Source: Bromus sterilis
Taxonomy: Eukaryota > Streptophyta > Magnoliopsida > Poales > Poaceae
Assembly: GCA_950022295.1 (NCBI GenBank)
Contig: OX465598.1
Location: forward strand, 346,097,324-346,161,323
Reading direction: 5' to 3'
DNA: 64,000 bases
This document shows, piece by piece, positions 30,160-41,206 of the stretch. Numbering within the stretch: the first letter of the stretch is position 1; each line of letters begins with the position of its first letter. Below the pieces are notes generated by a model that ran no database searches, was not told the origin of the DNA, and worked only from the letters and a program-made list of their open reading frames with translations. The position numbers and the translations under genes were made by a program.

Positions 30160-33100
30160 TGTAACAGCCCAGTTTTTGAAAATTAAAAATTTTGTTTTCG
30201 GTGTGAATTGTTTGTTTGTCTGATTTTTTTGCAGTGTTTGCATCCCCGATTTATCGATCGGCGATTATTTTTCCCCCTCTTATCTCGTATCGGACGGAGA
30301 CGGACCCTTGCCACCCTGACACTCGACCTTTGCGACACCGGGTTTCACCCGATCACCGTCGCGAAAACCGCACGAGACCAGTTGCAGCCAACGGAACGAA
30401 AACCCCGTTTAATAATTAAACGGGATATTTTTATAGCGTGCTGGAAAGTGTTCTCGGAACGGTTCCAGAGCGAGGTGAATGCCTCCGGCTCGACGCGCTG
30501 ATCGCGCAGTTCGAAGTTTTACCCGAATCGGAGGTCCTGCGGACCCCCGGCGGTCAGAAACGTGAGCACCGCGCGCGCGAGAGAAAAACCGGAGATGTTT
30601 TTGCAAACTGCCAGCCACCGGGGCTATATAAAGACCACCACTCTCCCACCCCTTTTCTAGGGTTTCCTTAGCACAAATTGCAGCCACCCCTCTCACAATA
30701 GCCCCCATTTTTGCATTTTGCCCATTTTTGTAGCAAAACCCTAGCCAGATCCATCCTGGACCGTCAGATCTCGCGATCCGACGGCCCAGGGAGCACCCCA
30801 CCTACCCACCTCTCTCTCTCTCCTGGAACCGGCGGCCCGACCTCCGCCGCCTTCGGATCCGCCAACCCTGCCTCCCAAGACCCTCGCCGGAGCCCATCCC
30901 CTCGCCGCAGGCGCGGCCAGCCGCCGCTGCCGCTGCTCGGCTCGGGTGCGCTGCGAGGCAGCCGCCAGCCACCGGGTGGGCCGGTCCAGCCCACAGGCGC
31001 CTCCAGGCCCACGCGCGCCTCAGTGGCCCAAGCCACCAGCCAGCCAGGCCAGATGGGCCGGCCCAACAGTGAGGTCCAGCCAGGCCGCCCCTTGTTTTTT
31101 TTCCCCTGCTGTTTTTTTTTCTAAGTCCCTGTTAAGTACTGCTGTGAGCCGTTTTGCGAGTAGATTAACGAGTGATCCGTAGCTCGGATCGCGTTGCGCC
31201 CAAAATATGGATTGCTTAGTTTTGCGTGCTCTAGCGTTCGTATGTAGAAAGGTTTTGCATTTGAGCTCATCTTGATTGTGTAATTGTGTGCTAAACAGGG
31301 CATCAGGCCGTTAAACTGCTACTTTTTCCTGTTAAGTGCTGCTGTTTATATTTTTTTGCAACTTTGCATGATGATTGTGACTCATCCATGAGGCCTATTG
31401 CATTGATTCTTTCTCCTATGTGCTAAGCATCATGTGTATTTCAATTCCATGCTTTAACTTGTCATGTTTGGGTGCTTTAGCTATATTAAATCTTTCTCCA
31501 AAGTGGTGATCCTGATGTTAATGTGCTGGTGTTGCTGAAACTGTTATTTTGTTGCAACTTCGGTCGACGAGTGTGTCGCGACCGTTTATCGGAATTGATT
31601 GATTCCAATTGCATATTGTTAAGCATCATGTATAATTTCATTATATGTATTGCATAGTCATGATATGCTTGCTGGTCATATCGATTTTTAGCTCCAAAGT
31701 TGCTATGCTGCTGTTGTTAACAGCCACCTCTGATTTTCACTAAGTCTGTTACTTTGCGATGCCATGTTGTTTCCTTAATATCTTTTGATCTATGATGCCT
31801 TTTTGCATGATTCTTTTTGCCATGCCTTCCCTGTCATGTCTAATTTATTTCCATGTCATTTGTGAGCATGTTTGCATTGATTATCCTGTTTTTGCATTGC
31901 TCTAAAGTGTGCTTCGTGATGTTGGCAGTTTGTGCCCGTAACTTGTTTTGCTTATATCTTTTTAACCGTAACTCCGTTTGGGGTGTTCTTTATATGTAAC
32001 TTGATTAGTTTTTCGTGTACTTTGTGTTTGTGCTATTGTTTTCTGTTGTTAACCAACCTAAAAATATGGTTTAGGGCAGAACAGTACCAAATCCTTTAAT
32101 TGTCGTGCGGCACTTAGTGTTATGCCATGTTTAGGTTGTGCCTCACTTCAATTGACTAGCATAGATAGTTTACTTTGTGATTCACCTCTTGCCATGTTTG
32201 TGTGCTATGCCATGCTTTCTTGAGTTGCCATGTTAATAACCGTTGGTTGATCACCTGTAGCTAAGCAACTTGAACCACCGTAAACGTGCGGTATCGTCGT
32301 GTGTGACGAGTACTCCACTTAAATTGTTAGTAACTGCTCTCGACGGTAGGTGCGATGTCTCGTGTTGCCTTCTTGTTGTTGCTTGCTCATGTTTGCTTCG
32401 TAGTAATAGATGCTTGCTCGTTGATTGCTTTCTAGTGTTTACCCTCTTGTGTGCTCCCGCGGGTACCTCTCGGAGACGATGCGAGCTTGCGATCGACTAC
32501 ACCTTCGGAACCCGACTTATCAACAGGCAAGGACTATACATTACTTATGATCCATTCTATTTTAACCAGAGGTTTGCATGCTAGTCTAGGTTAACTTCGA
32601 TGTTTGATCGTACCACATGTTTACAGCCTCTTTCAAACCGATACAGCCATGTCCCTTCCCATCAAACCTTGTACTGCTATGTTACTGTTGCTCGTTTCTC
32701 AGCCCCTGCTTAGTATGCATGCTTAGGATGCTACGATGTGACCCTGTTACTCCTTGGTTTGGGATATCACATTATTATATTGTTGTTGATGATATGATTA
32801 TTATTAATGTTGACTATATTCGACGAAGGATGGAAGGTCTAGGCTATCCCGCCCCGACGCTTTGTTCCATTCGAGTCACCTAGGATCCGAGTTCCGGGTA
32901 TTGGTTTTAAGACTGAGCGTGCCTAAACGCGTGTGGGATTTTATGGGGTCAACTTTTCTTACCTACCTAGCTTCAAGTATTTGTAGTGGTGGCCCAAGCT
33001 GATTTACCATTTGAAACTGAGTGTGTGCTGGTCGTACGCCAGTTGTTTACAAACCAACCTGGACCAGTGAGGACTTAGTTCCCTTGCTGGCCCACTTTGT

Positions 33101-34162
33101 CCGGCTGAGGACCCGGTGTCCCATGTGTGATTAACCGGCTATCCAAACCCGCGACAGACGGTAGAGACCTGATCGAGAGCGCGACCGGCTCCTGAGATGG
33201 ATGTCGACTCACCGGGGGCCACCCGGATTTGTTCGTTGTTAGTTAGAGGGACCTGTCATTTCGGATCTCTTGGAACTAAATCATAAAATGGTTTCCTGTG
33301 ATGGGTAGCAACTGAGAGTGATGGACGTGCGTGCGGAGCCTTGTAATGGGCAGTTGGTACACCCCTGCAGGGTTAAATCTTTTCGAGAAGTCGTGTCCAC
33401 GGTTATGGACGACTTGAGACCTACTCCTTGTTCATAGACAACAACAGCTGAGATAATCTTAATATAACTTGATCAATGTGTGCGTGTGCCTTGACTGCTT
33501 ATTCTTCGTCGGGATGCGAAGAGGAGGACAAGGATAGGATAGGCGTTATGCTTGCGTAATTAGTTGACAGCAAGACTTGTTGGAGGCGATTCCTCATCGA
33601 ATGCTTGGCTTCTTATCTAATTCTTTAGATCGTTAGCCACTTCGTAAATGCTAGTGCGGCAGCAACCTCACCACTTACCCTTCCTTACCGTAAACTACTA
33701 GTTATCCTAGAATGACGAGTGATGAAGTCCTTGCTGGGTCAGATGACCACTACAGTTGGATGCTGAGTACCTCTATACTCATGATACTACCCTCAAACTC
33801 TTTTCAGGGTTCTGATCGACAACAGGTATGGTGATCGACGTTTCACGTGGAGACTCGACGACGACTAGTTAGGCGGATCCCGGCGGAGGGCCTGGACCCG
33901 TGTGGTTATGGGATCGATGCTTTTCTCTTTGCCAGTAGGCTTTTGATTGTAGTCTATACTCATACATGTATCTTCCGCTGATGTATTGTATTTAAGGCAG
34001 TTGTATGCCGATTGTATGAGATGTTGTATCCTTGTATCTGTAATGTTGTGATATCATGTTGGAAATCCGGGGCATATGACTTCGTCATATGTCGCGGTGG
34101 GACCGATATGTGCTTCGTCCCCGGATCTGGATGGAAACATCTAGATCTGGAACAGTACCGCA
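30160..34162 (+). repeat. 5' LTR (4,003 bp) of innermost LTR element
   Basis: TGTAACAGCCCAG to GGAACAGTACCGCA. A promoter-like CTATATAAAGACCACC lies at 30,624-30,639 with a CT-rich leader. It is about 97% like the second LTR but lacks about 270 bases near 30,825; the second copy has them at 35,424-35,690. The breakpoint shares CCT, suggesting deletion between short repeats. Confidence 0.88.
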
Positions 34163-34764
34163 TTTCGGGCCTTAAAACTTGGTATCAGAGCCTTACCGAC
34201 CGTAGGATCCCTTCTCTGCCAAAGTTGAGTCTAGACAAAAACTAATTTGTAGCTACTAAGTTAGTTATCGGAGAGTAGGAATCTTTTTACTCCTTACCCT
34301 TGCCCTGGTCAGGACAAGTGTCGTAAGTGTTTTTAACTTCTCTCTCATCCCTTTCAAACTCTAGGATCTCGAGAGTGTGGAGTTTCGGAACCGTTACAAT
34401 GCCTTGCTTGCAGCGTATTGTCTCGATTCCGAGCTCAGGAGGGAATTCCTGTAGTACCGTTAGCTTCTCCGATTTTGGGTATCATCTGGGTCATCCATTG
34501 CCATCCCTCCTTTTACCGGTGTTTTTACGACTTGCGTCGAAAATCACTATCCCTCGGTCTGGTTTTCCCGATCGTTCTTCCTCTTGTCACTGACGGTTTC
34601 GTTTTTCCGACGATGTCGTCTCTCTGCGGAAATTTATCTCGACAGAAGTTCGACGTCGACATGGAGCAGAGTCCCTTGTTGGTGGTGTTGAAGATGACGA
34701 CTCTTTTCTCTCCCCCGGATCGTCCTGGATCTCGGGACGAGATCCCTTGTTGGTGGTGTTGTAT
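34163..34764 (+). other. Short interior of the giant-LTR element
   Basis: Primer-binding site TGGTATCAGAGC at 34,180-34,191, complementary to initiator tRNA-Met. The remainder is leader-like, with two copies of 'cccttgttggtggtgttg' (34,672 and 34,744). Frames up to 124 codons lack any gag or pol motif. Confidence 0.7.
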
Positions 34765-37700
34765 TGTAACAGCCCAGTTTTTGAAAAATTAAAAAATTTG
34801 TTTTCGGTGTGCATGGTTTGTTTGTCTGATTTGTTTGCAGTGTTTGCATCCCTGATTTATCGATCGGCGATTATTTTCCCCCCTCTTATCTCGTATCGGA
34901 CGGAGACCGACCCTTGCCACCCTGACACTCGACCTTTGCGACACCGGGTTTCACCCGATCACCGTCGCGAAAAACGCACGAGACCAGCCGCAGCCAACGG
35001 AACGAAAACCCCGTTTAATAATTAAACGGGATATTTTTATAGCGCGCCGGAAAGTGTTCTCGGAACGGTTCCAGTGCGAGGTGAATGCCTCCGGCTCGAC
35101 GCGCTGATCGCGCAGTTCGAAGTTTTACCCGAATCGGAGGTCCTACGGACCCCCGGCGGTCAGAAACGTGAGCACCGCGCGCGCGAGAGAAAAGGCGGAG
35201 ATGTTTTCGCAAACTGCCAGCCACCGGGGCTATATAAAGACCACCACTCTCCCACCCCTTTTCTAGGGTTTCCCTAGCACAAATTGCAGCCACCACCCTC
35301 ACAATAGCCCCCATTTTCGCATTTTGCCCATTTTTGTAGCAAAACCCTAGCCAGATCCATCCTGGACCGTCAGATCTCGCGATCCGACGGCCCAGGGAGC
35401 ACCCCACCTACCCACCTCTCTCTCTCTCTCCTACCTCCAGCCCGAGCGTCGCCGCCTGCCCGTGGAGCCACGCCGCCGCCTCCATTCCGGCCAGGGAGCC
35501 GTCGGCGACTCCTTCTCCCCTGCCCGCGCCTCTCCTCTTCCACCTCACCTCCCCTCTCCTCCCTCTCACCCTTCTCCTCTTCCACTCGCAGGCCCGCACC
35601 AGGAGGCCAGCCGCCGGCCGCCATGGATCGGGAGGTCCCGAGCTCGGGCTCCCTCGCCGCCGCCAGGCCACGGCCCCGCCTGGAACCGGCGGCCCGACCT
35701 CCGCCGCCTCCGGACCCGCCAACCCCGCCTCCCAAGACACTCGCCGGAGCCCATCCCCTCGCCGCCGGCGCGGCCAGCCGCCGTTGCCGCTGCTCGGCTT
35801 GGGTGCGCTGCGAGGCAGCCGCCAGCCACCGGGTGGGCCGGTCCAGCCCACAGGCGCCTCCGGGCCCACGCGCGCCTCAGTGGCCCAAGCCACCAGCCAG
35901 CCAGGCCAGTTGGGCCGGCCCAACAGTGAGGTCCAGCCAGGCCGCCCCTTGTTTTTTTCCCCTGCTGTTTTTTTTTCTAAGTCCCTGTTAAGTACTGCTG
36001 TTAGCCGTTTTGCGAGTAGATTAACGAGTGATCCGTAGCTCGGATCGCGTTACGCCCAAAATATGGATTGCTCAGTTTTACGTGCTCTAGCGTTCGTATG
36101 TAGAAAGTTTTTCCATTTGAGCTCATCTTGATTGTGTAATTGTGTGCTAAACAGGGCATCAGGCCGTTAAACTGCTACTTTTTCCTGTTAAGTGCTGCTG
36201 TTTATATTTTGTTGCAACTTTGCATGATGATTGTGACTCATCCATGAGGCCTATTGCATTGATTCTTTCTCCTATGTGTTAAGCATCATGTGTACTTCAA
36301 TTCCATGCTTTAACTTGTCATGTTTGGGTGCTTTAGCTATATTAAATCTTTCTCCAAAGTGGTGATCCTGATGTTAATGTGCTGGTGTTGCTGAAACTGT
36401 TATTTCGTTGCAACTTCCGTCGACGAGTGTGTCGCGACCGTTTATCGGAATTGATTGATTCCAATTGCATATTGTTAAGCATCATGTCTACTTTCATCAT
36501 ATGTATTGCATAGTCATGATATGCTTGCTGGTCATATAGATTTTTAGCTCCAAAGTTGCTATGCTGTTGTTGTTGACAACCACCTCTGATTTTCACTAAG
36601 TCTGTTACTTTGCGATGCCATGTTGTTTGCTTAATATCTTTTGATCTATGATGCCTTTTTGCATGATCCTTTTTTCCATGCCTTCCCTGTCATGTCTACT
36701 TTATTTCCATGTCATTTGTGAGCATGTTTGCATTGATTATCCTGTTTGTGCATTGCTCTAAAGTGTGCTTCGTGATGTTGGCAGTTTGTGCCCGTAACTT
36801 GTTTTGCTTATATCTTTTTAACCGTAACTCCGTTTGGGGTGTTCTTTATATGTAACTTGATTAGTTTTTCGTGTACTTTGTGTTTGTGTTATTGTTTGCT
36901 GTTGTTAACCAACCTAAAAATATGGTTTAGGGCAGAACAGTACCAAATCCTTTAATTGTCGTGCGGCACTTAGTGTTATGCCATGTTTAGGTTGTGCCTC
37001 ACTTAAATTGACTAGCATAGATAGTTTACTTTGTGCTTCACCTCTTTCCATGTTTGTGTGCTATGCCATGCTTGCTTGAGTTTCCATGTTAATAACCGTT
37101 GGTTGATCACCTGTAGCTAAGCAACTTGAACCAACGTAAACGTGCGGTATCGTCGTGTGTGACGAGTACTCCACTTAAATTGTTAGTAACCGCTCCCGAC
37201 GGTAGGTGCGATGTCTCGTGTTGCCTTCTTGTTGTTGCTTGCTCGTGTTTGCTTCGTAGTAATAGATGCTTGCTCGTTGATTGCTTTCCAGTGTTTACCC
37301 TCTTGTGTGCTCCCGTGGGTACCTCTCGGAGACGATGCGAGCTTGCGATCGACTACACCTTCGGAACCCGACTTATCAACAGGCAAGGAGTATACATTAC
37401 TTATGATCCATTCTATTTCAACCTGCGGTTTGCATGCTAGTCTAGGTTAGGTTCGATGTTTGATCCTACCACATGTTTACAGCCTCTTTCAAACCGATAC
37501 AGCCATGTGCCTTCCCAGCAAACCTTGTACTGCTATGTTACTGTTGCTCGTTGCTCAGCCCCTGCTTAGTATGCATGCTTAGGATGCTACGATGTTACCC
37601 TGTTACTCCTTGGTTTGGGATATCACATTATTATATTGTTGTTGATGATATGATTATTATTAATGTTGACTATATTCGACGAAGGATGGAAGGTCTAGGC

Positions 37701-39018
37701 TATCCCGCCCCGACGCTTCGTTCCATTCGAGTCACCTAGGATCCGAGTTCTGGGTACTGGTTTTAAGACTGAGCGTGCCTAACCGCGTGTGGGATTTTAT
37801 GGGGTCCCCTTTTCTTACCTACCTAGCTTCAAGCATTTCTAGTGGTGGCCCAAGTTGATTTACCATTAGAAACCGTGTGTGTGCTGGTCGTACGCCAGTT
37901 GTTTACAAACCAACCTGGACCAGTGAGGACTTAGTTCCCTTGCTGGCCCACTTTGTCCGGCTGAGGACCCGGTGTCCCATGTGTGATTAACCGGCTATCC
38001 AAACCTGCAACAGACGGTAGAGACCTGATCGAGAGCGCGGCCGGCTCCTGAGATGGATGTCGACTCACCGGGGGCCACCCGGATTTGTTCGTTGTTAGTT
38101 AGAGGGACCTGTCGTTTCGGATATCTTGGAACTAAATCATAAAATGGTTGCCTGTGATGGGTAGCAACTGAGAGTGATGGACATGCGTGCGGAGCCTTGT
38201 AATGGGCAGTTGGTACACCCCTGCAGGGTTAAATCTTTTCGAGAAGCCGTGTCCACGGTTATGGACGACTTGAGACCTACTCCTTGTTCATAGACAACAA
38301 CAGCTGATATAATCTTCATATAACTTGATCAATGTGTGCGTGTGCCTTGACTGCTTCTTCTTCGTCGGGATGCGAAGAGGAGGAAAAGGATAGGATAGGT
38401 GTTATGCTTGCGTAATTAGTTGACAGCAAGACTTGTTGGAGGCGATTCCTCATCGAATGCTTGGCTTCTTATCTTATTCTTTAGATCGTTAGCCACTTCA
38501 TAAATGCTAGTGCGGCAGCAACCTCACCACTTACCCTTCCTTACCGTAAACTACTAGTTGTCTTAGAATGACGAGTGATGAAGTCCTTGATGGGTCAGAT
38601 GACCACTACAGTTGGATGCTGAGTACCTCTGTACTCATGATACTACCCCCAAACTCTTTTCAGGGTTCTGATCGACAACAGGTATGGTGATCGACGTTTC
38701 ACGTGGAGACTCGACGACGACTAGTTAGGCGGATCCCGGCGGAGGGCCTGGACCCGTGTGGTTATGGGATCGATGCTTTTCTCTTTGCCAGTAGGCTTTT
38801 GATTGTAGTCTGTACTCAAACATGTATCTTCCGCTGATGTATTGTATTTAAGGCAGTTGTATGCCGATTGTATGAGATGTTGTATCCTTGTATCTGTAAT
38901 GTTGTGATATCATGTTGGAAATCCGGGGCATATGACTTCGTCATATGTCGCGGTGGGACCGATATGTGCTTCGTCCCCGGATCTGGATGGAAACATCTAG
39001 ATCTGGAACAGTACCGCA
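34765..39018 (+). repeat. 3' LTR (4,254 bp) of innermost LTR element
   Basis: Same start and end words as the LTR at 30,160. TATATAAAG is at 35,231-35,239. The extra GC-rich segment 35,424-35,690 makes long chance frames; none shows a domain. It ends at 39,018 and joins directly to the outer element's gag frame. Confidence 0.88.
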
Positions 39019-39601
39019 TAAAGGGCTCCCAATCATCATATATCTCCAACATTTCTTTCTTGTTAGACTTAAGTTCTTTTACTTTCCCCAAATCTAGAGC
39101 ATCTAGTCTTTTTTCAATAGTGGCAAGTCTATCTATGACAGTATCAATACTACGATCATAAACAAAATAACTAGATAGACTATGCAAAATCTCAAGAGCC
39201 CTATCTTCATCACACTCTAGAAAATCTCCTTCAGCTATAATGTCAAGAGAGTGTTTACACCACTTAAAAAGACCATGGTAAAAATTTCTAAGCACAACCT
39301 TTATAGATATCCAAGGCATGATTCTTTTATGTGCTTCAGAAATTCTGTCCCATGCCTTCTTCATATTTTCTCCATCCCTTTTACGGAAATCGAGAACTTC
39401 CGATTCCCGCAAAGAACCTAGCCTAACATGTTCATCTAAACAAGAAGGACTACTAACAGCAAGATAAATAATTTTTTTGTAAATTTTGGTAAAAGACACA
39501 AAGATAAAAACTGAAAGATAAACTAACAAGACTAAAAAACAAAGGTAAAGGGTAGTGTGCAACTCCCCTATCTTAGCACTTGGAGTCCCCGGCAACGGCA
39601 C
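39019..39601 (-). pseudogene. gag-like fragment of the outer LTR element
   Basis: Minus-strand frame from MPLPGTPSAKIGELH (39,601) through a hydrophobic stretch, then LRESEVLDFRKRDGENMKKA, HKRIMPWISIKVVLRNFYHG, and IEKRLDALDLGKVKELKSNK, ending DDWEPF at the junction. The 'LRNFYHGL..' block resembles the core of Gypsy gag proteins, which form the particle shell. The frame runs on into the inserted LTR, so the C-terminus, zinc knuckle and all pol domains are missing. Confidence 0.65.
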
Positions 39602-39613
39602 CAGAAATACTCT

Positions 39614-41201
39614 TGCTTATTGGCTTCTCGCCGTTCGTTGGTTACCCCAAGTGAAGGTTTGAGATGTAGTGCAGCAACAGTTTTCCCTCGGTGAAGACAC
39701 CAAGGTTTGTCTCCAGTAGGACTCCAGAGATGATAAGTAGGTGTCAGCGGCGCAACTGACGCAGACCTGCACACGGACACAGATAACTTTGTTCCCAACG
39801 AAGTTCAGAGAGGTTGTCAATCTCTCCGGTCTTGTTGTTCACAAATGATAAAACGCAAGGGATAATGATAACTACTTGAAAATAAATGCCGAAAAGTAAA
39901 TATAGCTTGGAAACAATAATGAGGATATGGACCGGGATACGTGATGTTCACTAGTGATGTCTCTCTCCCAAAAGACGATAAAACTGCTATGCGAGGTAAA
40001 CAAATTACAGAAGGGCAATTGACAGGATTATGAACGCACCGCAATGCTAACTATGCTACAAAAGAAAGGAAGAGGTTCAAAAGCACAGGCAGTACGCCAA
40101 GGTAAGTAGACCGAAATCCATCTGCATCTACTACTAATCATCCACCTTGATATATCTATCCAGAACATCTCGCTGGTATTAAGTTGCGAGCCCCACCCAA
40201 AGTGTAAACCCAAAGCAACAGACAACTGCATTAAAAAGAACTCTGCGTAAAGTAAACAATCCTTGTAACCGCGGTTACAAGCACCGTTGTTTTCCCCCTT
40301 GTGGCAACAACACATCCCCTAGACTCATGTTTCTGTCACTCAAGCGTGTCATCGGGGGGCATGAACCCACAATCTAGCACAACGTTCCCTCTTGGAGTCA
40401 CTACCTACTACTTGGCCAAAGCAATAAACAGCAACGGAGAACATGCAAGAATTACTTAGGAACAAAAATATAAGAGATAAAAACCAAATATATTACTCTA
40501 TCATGATCTGAACATAATCTCATAATCCATCAGATCCCTCCAAACTCAACATAGCAACAGCAGAAATATTACAAAGGTGCCTCGATCATGTAGGGCAGCT
40601 GACGAGGTCTAAACAATGAAGATCAAAGAGGGGAGGAGAACATCACATAGCTACTGATCACGGACCCATGGTCCAAGGAAAACTACTCACGAGACATCCG
40701 GGGAGCATCCATGGTGGAGAGGAGACTCCCGGAGGTCAATCCTCCCTCCGGGAGGGTGCCAGGAAGAGGTCTTCTGGTGCTCCCGATCTTGGAAGCGCGG
40801 CGGCGGCGGAACAGAGGCGAGTTCGCGGAATAGGGTTCTGCTTCTGGAGTTTTCCCGTGACGGGGGATAAATAGGCGAAGGGGGGCAGCCAGAGGTGGAC
40901 CAGGGGCCCCAGGCGCCCCCTAGCCCCCTGGCTCCCCTCTGGCCCCTCCCGGGCTCTTCTCGAAGCTTCCGTCACGCTGATTTTTTATCTGAATTTTCCC
41001 GAATTTTTCTGGCACTTTTTATATTGGGGAAAACTGAAATAGAAAAACAGCAGAAAACAGGAACTGGCACTGGGGTGCATTGAGTTAATAGGTTAGTCCA
41101 AATATGATCAAAAGTGTATGAAAGTGTATCTAGATCATAGCAATATCACACAAAACATGCATGGAGCAAGCAGAAATTATAGATACGTTTTGAACGTATC
41201 A
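39614..41201 (-). repeat. 5' LTR of nested element (1,588 bp)
   Basis: TGCTTATTGG to TGAACGTATCA on the plus strand. It pairs with 26,914-28,541 and borders TSD CCTGC (41,202-41,206). Confidence 0.9.
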
Positions 41202-41206
41202 CCTGC

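Larger units (their letters stand above)
30160..39018 (+). mobile_element. Innermost LTR element with giant LTRs and a 0.6 kb interior
   Basis: Two direct LTRs of 4.0 and 4.25 kb enclose only 602 bases (34,163-34,764). The interior begins with a tRNA-Met primer site (TTGGTATCAGAGCC) and ends 'cgggacgagatccc..ttgtat' before the second LTR. No protein domain remains, so it depends on other elements or is a deletion product. Its flanks are CAAGA (30,155-30,159) and TAAAG (39,019-39,023) and do not match. No target duplication is visible, which suggests rearrangement after insertion. Confidence 0.85.
26914..41201 (-). mobile_element. LTR retrotransposon nested in the CACTA TnpD gene (Gypsy-type likely)
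   Basis: LTRs at 26,914-28,541 (3') and 39,614-41,201 (5') and a 5 bp TSD CCTGC bound the element. Minus orientation is shown by the purine-rich tract AAGCTTGGGGATGT next to the LTR at 28,541, and by a leader reading GGTGCCGTTGCCGGGGA next to the LTR at 39,613. Inside are a gag-like frame (39,601-39,019) and about 1.6 kb of 3' non-coding DNA (28,542-30,159). Protease, reverse transcriptase and integrase are absent. Between these parts lies a second LTR element, so pol was either never present or was lost with the junctions. Confidence 0.88.

Noticed and set aside
34747..35407. Frames repeated at 30,208-30,801 and 34,747-35,407
   Set aside because: They recur only because both lie in the two LTRs of one element; no gag or pol motif is present.
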